Assembly (NCBI RefSeq): GCF_027533625.1
Contig: NZ_JAQAGZ010000036.1
Location: 1-44,574, forward strand
Reading direction: 5' to 3'
Length of the DNA: 44,574 nucleotides
Source: Paenibacillus gyeongsangnamensis
GTDB lineage: Bacteria; Bacillota; Bacilli; Paenibacillales; NBRC-103111
A model generated the notes under the pieces. That model saw only the letters and a list, made by a program, of their open reading frames with translations, had not been told where the DNA came from and searched no databases. The first letter of the stretch is position 1; each line of letters starts with the position of its first letter. Positions 26,274 through 34,211 of this stretch are shown piece after piece. A program made the position numbers and the translations under genes.

Positions 26274-27623
26274 ATGAATCGGACGAAAATTGCTGCATTA
26301 TTCTCATGCACAGCCTTACTATCAACCGTCATCGCGGGATGCGGACAAGGACAGCCGTCAGGGGGAGCCGCAGCCGGGGGAGGAGACAGCAAAACCACCC
26401 AAGAGAACAGCAAAGCTGCCGCGCCCAAAACGCTGACCCTTCTTACAGGAAGTACCGGTACTGCGTATCCCGCTTTGCAAGCGGTTGCAGCGGAGGCGGA
26501 GAAAAAGCTGAACATCAAGATCAAGTTCGATATTAAGCCGGACGGGACGGAAGGCGACAATCTGGTGAAGACGAGGCTGGCTACAGGGGAAATGTCGGAC
26601 ATTCTTTACTATAACTCGGGCTCGCTGTTCCAGGCGCTGAATCCGGAAGAGAACTTCGTAGACCTTAGTAAGGAGCCGTTCGTCGACAAGCTGCTGGACT
26701 CCTTTAAATCGACGGTCAGCGCAGGCGGCAAGGTGTTTGGCGTTCCAGGCGGCTCATCCAACGTCGGCGGCATTATGTATAACAAGCGGGTATACAAAGA
26801 GCTGGGCCTAAGCGTTCCGAAGACATGGGCCGAGTATATAGCAAACTGCGATAAAATTAAGGCGGCCGGGAAAACGGCGGTGATCGGGTCCTTCAAAACA
26901 ACCTGGACCTCGCAGCTGTACGTGTTGGCTAACCATTACAACGTTCAGGCGCAGACTCCGAATTTTGTTGCGGATTATACAGCCAACAAAGCCAAATACG
27001 CGACCACGCCGGCAGCGCTGCGGGGCTTCGAGATGACAGCGGAAACCTATAGCAAAGGCTACATGAATAAGGATTTTCTCGCTACCACTTATGACGGCGG
27101 GCTAAAGCTGCTGGCGGAGGGTACAGGCGTTCATTATCCGATGCTGACCCATGCAGTGGATGCGCTCGCAATGAATTTTCCGGATAAAATCAAGGACATC
27201 GGCGTATTCCCGGTCCCTAGTGACAATGCAAGCATCAACGGCTTCACCGTTTGGATGCCAAACGGCCTTTATATCAACAAGAAGAGTAAAAATATCGACG
27301 CGGCCAAACAGTTCCTCGACTTCCTGATCTCTCCGGAAGGCATGAAGGTTTACATGTCCAAGAGTAAAGCGAACGGTCCTTACGTGATTAAAGGAATCAA
27401 TGTGCCGGACGATGCTTACGACGCCATTAAGGAAATGCAGCCTTACTTCGACGCCGGCAAAACCGCACCGGCGCTTGAATTCGTATCGCCGGTGAAAGGA
27501 CCGAATCTGGAGAGCATTCTGATCGAAGTCGGTACAGGCCAGAAGTCGCCGGTGGACGGGGCAAACGATTACGACAAAGACGTCAAGAAGCAAGCGCAGC
27601 AGCTTAATCTGAAGGGCTGGTAA
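26274..27623 (+). CDS. Extracellular sugar-binding lipoprotein, system 3
   Basis: A 449-residue family 1 solute-binding protein with signal peptide MNRTKIAALFSCTALLSTVI and lipobox IAGC (C23). A Gly/Ala-rich linker follows, then KTLTLLTGSTGTAYPALQAV and the lobe features FGVPGGSSNVGGIMYNKRVY and NGLYINKKSKNIDAAKQFLD. GGGAGGAAA lies upstream of the ATG; the longer in-frame start would add 42 residues with no signal character. It is the first gene of the system 3 operon. A strong hairpin separates it from its permeases and probably keeps binding-protein mRNA abundant. The 230-nt upstream gap shows no confident promoter. Confidence 0.93.
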   Translation: MNRTKIAALFSCTALLSTVIAGCGQGQPSGGAAAGGGDSKTTQENSKAAAPKTLTLLTGSTGTAYPALQAVAAEAEKKLNIKIKFDIKPDGTEGDNLVKTRLATGEMSDILYYNSGSLFQALNPEENFVDLSKEPFVDKLLDSFKSTVSAGGKVFGVPGGSSNVGGIMYNKRVYKELGLSVPKTWAEYIANCDKIKAAGKTAVIGSFKTTWTSQLYVLANHYNVQAQTPNFVADYTANKAKYATTPAALRGFEMTAETYSKGYMNKDFLATTYDGGLKLLAEGTGVHYPMLTHAVDALAMNFPDKIKDIGVFPVPSDNASINGFTVWMPNGLYINKKSKNIDAAKQFLDFLISPEGMKVYMSKSKANGPYVIKGINVPDDAYDAIKEMQPYFDAGKTAPALEFVSPVKGPNLESILIEVGTGQKSPVDGANDYDKDVKKQAQQLNLKGW

Positions 27624-27640
27624 CTAGAGATTACGGTTTG

Positions 27641-27671
27641 ATCGGCCCCGGCACAGTTGTGCGGGGCCGAT
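27641..27671 (+). terminator. Intercistronic hairpin between binding protein and permeases
   Basis: ATCGGCCCC (27641-27649) and GCAC (27651-27654) pair with GTGC (27659-27662) and GGGGCCGAT (27663-27671), with one bulged G. It is very stable but lacks a long T-run, so it is more likely a 3' stabiliser or partial terminator than a full stop. Confidence 0.7.
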
Positions 27672-27690
27672 TCTTAAAGGAGGGAAACGA

Positions 27691-28557
27691 ATGACCCTAT
27701 CCCAGAAGAAGATGTATTCGTATTTGTTCTTGCTGCCGGCGGGCATTATCTATTTCGCGTTCTACCTGCTTCCGACCTTCATGTCGCTCTTTTTTAGTTT
27801 GACGCGATGGACGCTCACGAAATGGCAATTTATTGGGCTGGATAATTACAAAATGTTTTTCGAAGAAACCTCTTTGAAAATCGGGTTTAAGAATACGCTC
27901 ATCTTCGCTGTGGTAACCTGCGGGCTGAAGGTGATTCTCGCCCTGCTGCTTGCCACGCTGCTGACCTCGAAAATTTGGCTGAAGGATTACTTCCGTTCGA
28001 TGGTGTTCTTCCCTACGCTGCTTAGTACGATTGCCGTCGGGATTGCCTTCAGCACGATGATGCATCCCACGTCGGGTGTGATCAATACCGCTCTGGCCGC
28101 GTTGGGCATCGAAGGACCCGATTGGCTTGGAAATACGAAGCTGGCGCTGTATTCCGTAGCCTTCATTGATGTATGGAAGGGAGTGGGGATAGCGACCGTC
28201 ATCTACATCGCCGGGATCATGTCGATTCCGCAGCATTATTACGAGGCGCTGAAGATCGATGGCGGCAATGCGTTCCGCAGCTTCTGGCATATCACGCTTC
28301 CGCTAAGCAGACCTGCAATGAATTCGGTTATTATTCTCGCCTTCATTGGCGGTTTGAGAACGTTTGACCTGATCTGGGCAACGACCCGCGGCGGCCCGGG
28401 CTTCTCCACGGACCTCATTGCCTCGATCATTTATAAGCAATACCAAGCGGGCTTCTACGGGCTGGCGACCGCCGGAAACGTGATTCTTTTCATTGGCATC
28501 TCCGTGCTCGCATTCCCGCTCTATATGTTCTTGAGCAAGCAGGAGGTTGATTTATGA
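27691..28557 (+). CDS. ABC sugar transporter permease (MalF-like), system 3
   Basis: A 288-residue CUT1 permease. It has a first helix in SYLFLLPAGIIYFAFYLLPT, then FFSLTRWTLTKWQFIGLDNY and further helices, and the EAA loop YEALKIDGGNAFRSFWHITL. It starts with an AAAGGAGGG RBS directly after the intercistronic hairpin and overlaps the next permease by 4 nt (ATGA), giving 1:1 translation of the two. The channel it helps form would carry the substrate of the sulfatase-fold enzymes encoded downstream. Confidence 0.92.
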   Translation: MTLSQKKMYSYLFLLPAGIIYFAFYLLPTFMSLFFSLTRWTLTKWQFIGLDNYKMFFEETSLKIGFKNTLIFAVVTCGLKVILALLLATLLTSKIWLKDYFRSMVFFPTLLSTIAVGIAFSTMMHPTSGVINTALAALGIEGPDWLGNTKLALYSVAFIDVWKGVGIATVIYIAGIMSIPQHYYEALKIDGGNAFRSFWHITLPLSRPAMNSVIILAFIGGLRTFDLIWATTRGGPGFSTDLIASIIYKQYQAGFYGLATAGNVILFIGISVLAFPLYMFLSKQEVDL

Positions 28558-29441
28558 ACAGCGTCACGCGCAAATCGCTGGTCGGTACGATGGAACGTAA
28601 AATCAACGTCCGCGCCTTAGCCGGAAAATCGTTGGTCACGTTTTGTATGCTAGTGATTTCAACCGTTATTTTCTGGATCCCTTTTTACTTTGTCATCGTC
28701 AATTCGTTTAAATCGAGCGTGAAGGCTGCCGATATGAACATGTCTTGGCCGGACACGTTTCATATCATCGAAAATTATGCCGCCGTGCTGGCAGCCTCAG
28801 ACCATATGCTGGTCCGGGCCTTTTACAATAGCACGCTGCTGACTGTCTTTTCACTTGCAGGTCTCGTTTTCGTCAGCTCGCTGGCCGGTTTTGTGCTGCA
28901 GCGCCGGGAGAAGGGACGAAGCGCGGCAGCTCTCAATTTCCTTGTGCTGGCAGGGCTTATGATTCCGCCGGCTGTCGTGCCTACGATTTGGGTGCTGAAT
29001 AAGGTAGCCCTGTTCAAAACGATGACGGGGCTGACGCTGGTGGAAATCGCCTTGCACTTCCCGTTTTGCGCCATCTTGTACAAGGCGTTCACCGCAACCA
29101 TCCCGCGCGACATCGATGAAAGCGCGTTTATCGACGGCTGCGGCGGCTTCAAGCTGTTCACGCATATCATTTTTCCGCTCTTAAAGCCTGTCTCGTCAAC
29201 CATCATTATTATTCAATCGGTCAGCATTTTTAATGATTTCGTGAATCCGCTCTATTTCCTGCCGGGATCCGAGAATGCCACCGTTCAGCTGACGCTTTAC
29301 AATTTCATGAGCATGTACCTGACCAACTGGAATCTGCTCTTTGCGGATGTCGTGTTGATCTCCATTCCGCCGCTCATCCTGTTCCTATTCTTCAACAAGC
29401 GCATTGTTGCGGGCATGACCGCAGGTGCGGTGAAGGGCTGA
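28554..29441 (+). CDS. ABC sugar transporter permease (MalG-like), system 3
   Basis: A 295-residue CUT1 permease, coupled to the previous gene by a 4-nt overlap. It has a basic cytoplasmic N-terminus and a first helix around LVTFCMLVISTVIFWIPFYF. The MalG-type segment is NSFKSSVKAADMNMSWPDTF, the EAA loop DESAFIDGCGGFKLFTHIIF, and the ending RIVAGMTAGAVKG. It ends the transport part of system 3; 134 nt later the regulatory and enzymatic part begins. Confidence 0.92.
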   Translation: MNSVTRKSLVGTMERKINVRALAGKSLVTFCMLVISTVIFWIPFYFVIVNSFKSSVKAADMNMSWPDTFHIIENYAAVLAASDHMLVRAFYNSTLLTVFSLAGLVFVSSLAGFVLQRREKGRSAAALNFLVLAGLMIPPAVVPTIWVLNKVALFKTMTGLTLVEIALHFPFCAILYKAFTATIPRDIDESAFIDGCGGFKLFTHIIFPLLKPVSSTIIIIQSVSIFNDFVNPLYFLPGSENATVQLTLYNFMSMYLTNWNLLFADVVLISIPPLILFLFFNKRIVAGMTAGAVKG

Positions 29442-29479
29442 GCGATTGCCGGATGAGGTGAAGCTTCCGTGATTGAAAA

Positions 29480-29520
29480 GGCGGAATGGACATCTAAGAT
29501 GGCGCAAACGACAATGCGGA
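29480..29520 (+). promoter_or_regulatory. Shared 41-bp motif upstream of the ASRT gene
   Basis: This is the second copy of the block at 19300-19340, from GGCGGAATGGACA to ATGGCGCAAACGACAATGCG. A TATAAT (29537-29542) follows 16 nt later and the ASRT start 55 nt later, so it may sit at or above a promoter. Confidence 0.4.
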
Positions 29521-29575
29521 GGCCGTCAATCTTATCTATAATAGTAATAGAACGATAAGGAAGGGGAGTAAACAT

Positions 29576-29941
29576 ATGGCAGGGAAAAAGACCTGGTTCA
29601 TTCCCGACGGCTTTCTGCCGCCGAAGAGCACCGGCGACCAAATCAGCCACGAAGCGGTTTGCGTGCTGAATCTTGGTAAAGAAGATGCGCACATTAAGCT
29701 CACCTTCTACTTCGAGGATCGGAACCCGATGGATCGCTTCCAGTCGGTCTGCGGCGCCGAGCGCACGCATCATATCCGCCTGGACCAGCTGAAGGACCGG
29801 GAAGGGCAGCTGATTCCGGTCGGCGTTTCGTATGCGATCAAAGTGGAGAGCTCGGTTCCCGTGATTGTGCAGCATAGTAGGCTGGACACTACACAGGAAG
29901 CGCTGGCGTTGTTTACCACGATGGCTTATTCCGAGGAATAG
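29576..29941 (+). CDS. Sensory rhodopsin transducer (ASRT) family protein
   Basis: A 121-residue soluble beta-rich protein of the Anabaena sensory rhodopsin transducer family. It begins GKKTWFIPDGFLPPKSTGDQ, then ISHEAVCVLNLG, IKLTFYFEDRNPMDRF, RTHHIRLDQL and VPVIVQHSRLDTTQEALALF, which spans the whole domain. In Anabaena the homologue binds a photoreceptor. There is no rhodopsin here, and the family in non-phototrophic Bacillota is often found in sugar-use loci, so a carbohydrate-related sensing or scaffold role is more likely. AAGGAAGGGGAG precedes the ATG, and an AraC regulator starts 11 nt after its stop. The precise function is unknown. Confidence 0.85.
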   Translation: MAGKKTWFIPDGFLPPKSTGDQISHEAVCVLNLGKEDAHIKLTFYFEDRNPMDRFQSVCGAERTHHIRLDQLKDREGQLIPVGVSYAIKVESSVPVIVQHSRLDTTQEALALFTTMAYSEE

Positions 29942-29952
29942 AGGGACAACCG

Positions 29953-30873
29953 ATGGTACATCAGCTGCGCAGGGCACAGTTTATTAAAGATAATGCATGT
30001 CCCTTCAGTATCGGTTCTTATGTTCACGACAGCGAGCATGTTATCTCGGACCATTCGCACGATTTTGTCGAGCTCGTGTTTCTGGTGGATGGGCAGGCCG
30101 AGCATTTATTTGAAGGCCAGTGCTATCCCATTCGAGCCGGAGATGTTTTTATTATCAACCCTGGCGAAATTCATTCGTACCGAACGAAGCCCGGACAGCG
30201 GATCGAAATCATTAACTGCCTGTTCTTGCCGGAGCTGATCAGCGAGGCGATGCTCCGCGAGCTCGGGGTTTCGCGCTCGATGGATTATTTTTATGTGTAC
30301 CCTTTTCTGGATGCCGGAGAACGCTTTCATCACCGGTTGAACCTGGCGGGAACGAAGGCGTCGGAGGTGGGCGCACTGCTTGCAGCAATGATCGTGGAGT
30401 GGGAACAGCGGAGGCCGGGCTACACCACCATCATCCGTTTGCAGCTGCTTCAGCTGCTTATCATGCTTTCCCGGTTCTATGCCGAGGTCTCGGGCAAAGA
30501 ATACAAACCGGTAGAGAAGGAGCGGACCGTGCTGATCCGCCGAATTAACGGGTTTCTGGAGAGGCATTTTGATCAGAAGCTGGCCATACCGGACTTGTGC
30601 ACCTTTTTCAATATCAGCAACCGGCAGCTCAATCGGATTTTTAAACAGGAGACGGGGCAAACCGTCACGGAGCGTATCCATCAGATCCGCATCGAACGCG
30701 CGAAGCAATATTTGATGGATGGCCATGACAAAGTGATCGAGATTGCCCATAGGGTCGGTTATGAGGATCCCTCCTTCTTTACCCAGCTGTTCCGCCGCAA
30801 GGTAGGCTGCTCTCCGGGGCAATACAGGGATCTGTATATAGAATCCATTTCACAGACGGAGGTTATATCATGA
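29953..30873 (+). CDS. AraC family regulator with N-terminal cupin, system 3
   Basis: A 306-residue one-component regulator. Residues ~25-95 are an effector-binding cupin (ISDHSHDFVELVFLVDGQAE, YPIRAGDVFIINPGEIHSYR). The C-terminal ~100 residues are a double AraC HTH (NRQLNRIFKQETGQTVTERI, EIAHRVGYEDPSFFTQLFRR, KVGCSPGQYRD). It begins 11 nt after the ASRT gene with GAGGGA as RBS and overlaps the following oxidoreductase by 4 nt. It takes the place that YesMN has in systems 1 and 2, so system 3 is probably induced by an intracellular sugar or its product. Confidence 0.92.
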   Translation: MVHQLRRAQFIKDNACPFSIGSYVHDSEHVISDHSHDFVELVFLVDGQAEHLFEGQCYPIRAGDVFIINPGEIHSYRTKPGQRIEIINCLFLPELISEAMLRELGVSRSMDYFYVYPFLDAGERFHHRLNLAGTKASEVGALLAAMIVEWEQRRPGYTTIIRLQLLQLLIMLSRFYAEVSGKEYKPVEKERTVLIRRINGFLERHFDQKLAIPDLCTFFNISNRQLNRIFKQETGQTVTERIHQIRIERAKQYLMDGHDKVIEIAHRVGYEDPSFFTQLFRRKVGCSPGQYRDLYIESISQTEVIS

Positions 30874-31859
30874 CGTTGAAGGTTGCGGTTGTGGGAGTAG
30901 GAAACATTGGTTCCATTCATGCGGGAGTCTATAAGGACCACCCGAAGACGGAGCTCGTGGCCGTATGCGACATTATGAAGGAGAAAGCGGACAAGGCCGC
31001 AGAGAAGTTCGGCTGCCGGGCCTTCTACAGCGTCCGCGAAATGCTGGACAGCGGTATCGGGCTGGATGCGTGCAGCGTGGCCACCAAGGGAGAGGAGAAC
31101 GGCGGAGAGCACTTTGAGCCGACGATGGAGCTGCTGAATGCAGGCATTGCGGTGCTCGGGGAGAAGCCGATTTCCAACCGGATCGAGGAAGGGGAGCGTA
31201 TGGTGAGGCTTGCCCGCGAGAAGCACCTGCCATATGCGGTCAATCTGAACCATCGCTTCACTCCGGCAGCCGAGAGGGCGAAGAGCTGGGTCCAGGAGGG
31301 ACGTCTCGGCAAGCTGCACATGATCAACATGCGGATGTGGATCAACAATCCGGTGGAAACCTCGCCTTGGTTCCATCTGCGCGCGCTTCATCCGCATTCC
31401 TTCGATGTGATCCGGTATTTCTGCGGAGATGTCAAGCGAGTTTCCGCCTTTATGATGAAGGGAGAGGGGCGTGCCATCTGGTCCAATGCCCAGATCATCA
31501 TGGAGTTTGAGAACGGCGCCATCGGCAATTTGGTCGGAAGCTACGATGCGGGGCCCGGCTACGGGCTGGAGCGGTGCGAGCTGGTAGGCTCCAAGGGCAG
31601 GTTTGTGCTGGAGGATGCATGCGAGCATCTCACCTTCTATCCGCGTAAAGGGATCGAGACGGAATCCTACAGCTACTTAGGCGGTATGCGGTCTTTCCCC
31701 GAGACGTTCAAGAGCCGGATCAGCGATTGGATCGAGCAGCTCGACGCAAAGACAGCCTACGATCGGATCAACGGCTCCGGCGAGGATGCGCTGAAAGCTC
31801 AGAAAATTATTGAAGCGGCCATTCGTTCCTTCGAGACGTCCAGCGTCGTCGAACTTTAA
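30870..31859 (+). CDS. Gfo/Idh/MocA family oxidoreductase, system 3 (first copy)
   Basis: A 329-residue NAD(P)-dependent dehydrogenase. The Rossmann start KVAVVGVGNIGSIHAGVYKD has a normal GxGxxG, followed by ELVAVCDIMKEKADKAAEKF; the EKP motif is VLGEKPISNR. The middle reads LNHRFTPAAERAKSWVQEGR and SPWFHLRALHPHSFDVIRYF, with a catalytic-site His/Asp pair in HPHSFDV. It overlaps the AraC gene by 4 nt and is followed 19 nt later by an isomerase. It is clearly paralogous to the protein at 34212. It would oxidise the ring of a sugar imported by system 3. Confidence 0.92.
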   Translation: MTLKVAVVGVGNIGSIHAGVYKDHPKTELVAVCDIMKEKADKAAEKFGCRAFYSVREMLDSGIGLDACSVATKGEENGGEHFEPTMELLNAGIAVLGEKPISNRIEEGERMVRLAREKHLPYAVNLNHRFTPAAERAKSWVQEGRLGKLHMINMRMWINNPVETSPWFHLRALHPHSFDVIRYFCGDVKRVSAFMMKGEGRAIWSNAQIIMEFENGAIGNLVGSYDAGPGYGLERCELVGSKGRFVLEDACEHLTFYPRKGIETESYSYLGGMRSFPETFKSRISDWIEQLDAKTAYDRINGSGEDALKAQKIIEAAIRSFETSSVVEL

Positions 31860-31878
31860 TCAAAGGGGGATAAAAAGC

Positions 31879-32706
31879 ATGATTCAATTAGGGATTAACT
31901 CCGTTCTGTTTAAAGAGTATGACTTTGCCACAGCGGCAAAACATATTCAGCTCTGCGGCTATGACGGCATCGAAATTGCGGCCATTAAGGGAATGTGCGA
32001 GCATCTGGAGCTTGACCGGTGGAACGAGCAGGCGGCTGAGATCAAGCAAATCACGGAGGAGCTTGGCCTGAAGCTCCTTTCCATGGAGGTGGCATCGCTG
32101 GATGAGAACCGGCTGAAGCTGGCCTTCGAGGCGGCGCGCGAGCTCGGAATTCCGATTGTCAACGTAGGACCCAGCGGGAAGTCCGATGTGGTGGAGGACT
32201 TGACGGCTTCAATCGAAAAGCTTTCGCGAATGGCTGATCTGGCCGGAGATTATGGCGTAACCTTGTGCGTGAAGGCCCATGTCGGTCAGGCGGTATATAA
32301 TACGCCGACTACGCTGCGCGCGATGGAGAGCATCGATTCGGCTTCCTTCGGCATTGACATGGACCCCAGCCATATTTTCCGGGCGAATGAGAATCCGGAA
32401 GAGGCTTTGGCTCAAGTGGTCGGCAGGGTGAAGCATATCCATATCCGCGACTGCAAAGGCCGCCAGGCCGGTCCGGGATCGATTGAGGCCCAAGCCTGCG
32501 GCCGGGGGGACATCAACCTGATCGACTACTGCAAAGTATTGGTCGAGAGCGGCTATGACGGTCCTGTCAATCTGGAAGTGATCGGTGCGAAAGGCCACAG
32601 CCTTGCACAGCTGGCCATCGTAGCCGCTGAGAGCCGGGGGTACCTGAATGCGGTGCTGAAATCGCTGGGGGCCCGGGAGAACGATTCGCTTTTGCCAACT
32701 CATTAG
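31879..32706 (+). CDS. Sugar phosphate isomerase/epimerase-like protein (xylose isomerase-like TIM barrel)
   Basis: A 275-residue TIM-barrel protein of the AP-endonuclease-2/xylose-isomerase-like family (IolE, IolI, TagD-type enzymes). Motifs include MIQLGINSVLFKEYDF at the first strand, IEIAAIKGMCEHLELD, LCVKAHVG, the metal-ligand segment FGIDMDPSHIFRANENP, VGRVKHIHIRDCKG and GPVNLEVIG. These ligands (Glu, Asp, His, Glu) bind a divalent metal for isomerisation, epimerisation or dehydration. ATG 31879 is chosen over a longer frame that overlaps the previous gene; an AAAGGGGG precedes it. It pairs naturally with the flanking Gfo/Idh/MocA enzymes, as in inositol-like keto-sugar pathways. Confidence 0.9.
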   Translation: MIQLGINSVLFKEYDFATAAKHIQLCGYDGIEIAAIKGMCEHLELDRWNEQAAEIKQITEELGLKLLSMEVASLDENRLKLAFEAARELGIPIVNVGPSGKSDVVEDLTASIEKLSRMADLAGDYGVTLCVKAHVGQAVYNTPTTLRAMESIDSASFGIDMDPSHIFRANENPEEALAQVVGRVKHIHIRDCKGRQAGPGSIEAQACGRGDINLIDYCKVLVESGYDGPVNLEVIGAKGHSLAQLAIVAAESRGYLNAVLKSLGARENDSLLPTH

Positions 32707-32722
32707 TAAAGGAGCTCGTTCC

Positions 32723-34174
32723 ATGAGTAAAAAACAGCCTAACCTTCTACTGCTAGGGATCGACAGTCTGCGCAGAGACCACATGAGCGGATACGGATAT
32801 TCCCGCTTGACCACGCCTCACTTAGACCGGTTTAGTCAAGAGGGGGTTCTGTTCGAGCAGCACTTCTCTCCGAGCATCCCTACGACGCCGGGATACGCCT
32901 CCATGCTGACGGGTATGGACTGCTTCGGTACGGATGTGGTAGCGCTCCGTCATAAGGGCCCTCTCGGAGATCATGTGAAAACGCTGGCCGAGGTGCTGGG
33001 GGAGCAAGGCTATAATACGACCTGCGTCGGCTTCACCGGTAACCCCTCCTCACGGGGCTTCCAGAAGTATCTCAATTATGAATCCTGGCTGCCGGATGAA
33101 ACCGGACGCTGCCCGAAGGCGGAAAATCTGAACGCGGTAACCCTTCCCGAGCTGCAGAGACTTGCCAAGGATGAGAAGCCGTTCTTCTTATTCCTCCGGC
33201 ATATGGATCCGCATACGCCCTACCTGCCTCCGAAACCGTTCGAACGTTTGTTCTACGGAGGAGACGAAAAAGATCCGGATAATCATTCCTTGGACGCACT
33301 GTACGCGTTTAAGCCGTTTGTGGAATATTTCTCCTCCTGGTTTCCCGAGGGCTGTACGGACAGCGAGTATATTGACGCCCAGTATGACGGGGCCGTCGCC
33401 TACATGGATGCATCCATACAAGCGCTGTTCAATGGGCTGGAAGCACTCGGCCTTAATGAAGAGACCTTGGTCGTCGTGACCGCGGACCATGGGGAAACGC
33501 TGAACGAATATGAATGCTATTACGATCATCACGGTCTATACGAATCGAACCTGCGGGTCCCGCTTATCCTCCGCTATCCCGGTAAGCTCCCCGAAGGGAA
33601 ACGAGTAAGCAGCCCGACGCAGATCAAGGATATCATGCCTACCATCCTGGAGCTCCTCGAGATTGAGACCGGCACCTCTTACGACGGGCGAAGTCTGATG
33701 CCGCTTGTAAGGAATGAAGTCCGTGTTCCCGAGAGCGAAATGTATATTACCGAGTGCACGTGGATGCGCAAGCACGGCTGGCGTACGCCGGAGTGGAAGC
33801 TGATCGTCGCTCTGGAGCCGGATATTCACTTCAAGCCGATGGTCGAGCTGTATAACCTCGTTCGCGATCCGTTGGAGCAGACGAACCTGGCCGAGCAGGA
33901 GCCTGAGGTGGTAAAACTGCTGTCCGCCCGCATGGAGGCACATATTGCCTCTATGGAACAGAAGACCGGCCGTACCAATCCGATGTATACGAATTTGAAC
34001 TGGCACGGTCTGGATGTCGGACCCTTTGCCTCTTCTCAGCAGGCCTACGATTCTATGCGGATTAGGTCGGCATCCTCGGCTAGACGGCTGCAGGAGAAGG
34101 AAGCCGCCAAGAAGGCTGCCGAAGCCGAAGCTGCTATCACGGCTGCGAAGGAAGAGACGTCCGAGAAGGTTTAA
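32723..34174 (+). CDS. Sulfatase-fold (alkaline phosphatase superfamily) protein with Thr at the nucleophile position
   Basis: A 483-residue alkaline-phosphatase-superfamily protein. The metal-binding start is LLLGIDSLRRDH (D14), and the second metal segment is VTADHGETLNEYECYYDHHG. Where a classical sulfatase has C-x-P-S-R, this one reads SIPTTPGYASMLTG, with T54 in the Cys slot by spacing to the LTG. It therefore cannot make formylglycine there and may instead use Thr, as phosphodiesterase-type members do. No signal peptide is seen, so it is cytoplasmic. The C-terminal ~35 residues are an Ala/Glu/Lys-rich tail, probably helical. AAAGGAGC precedes the ATG. It is followed by an oxidoreductase 37 nt later. 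Confidence 0.88.
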   Translation: MSKKQPNLLLLGIDSLRRDHMSGYGYSRLTTPHLDRFSQEGVLFEQHFSPSIPTTPGYASMLTGMDCFGTDVVALRHKGPLGDHVKTLAEVLGEQGYNTTCVGFTGNPSSRGFQKYLNYESWLPDETGRCPKAENLNAVTLPELQRLAKDEKPFFLFLRHMDPHTPYLPPKPFERLFYGGDEKDPDNHSLDALYAFKPFVEYFSSWFPEGCTDSEYIDAQYDGAVAYMDASIQALFNGLEALGLNEETLVVVTADHGETLNEYECYYDHHGLYESNLRVPLILRYPGKLPEGKRVSSPTQIKDIMPTILELLEIETGTSYDGRSLMPLVRNEVRVPESEMYITECTWMRKHGWRTPEWKLIVALEPDIHFKPMVELYNLVRDPLEQTNLAEQEPEVVKLLSARMEAHIASMEQKTGRTNPMYTNLNWHGLDVGPFASSQQAYDSMRIRSASSARRLQEKEAAKKAAEAEAAITAAKEETSEKV

Positions 34175-34211
34175 TCAGGCAAGCTAACATGATCATGGAG
34201 GCGATGCTGCG

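Noticed and set aside
30106..30822. Long minus-strand open frame opposite the AraC and oxidoreductase genes
   Set aside because: The plus-strand genes have recognisable domains and overlap-coupled starts; the antisense frame has none.
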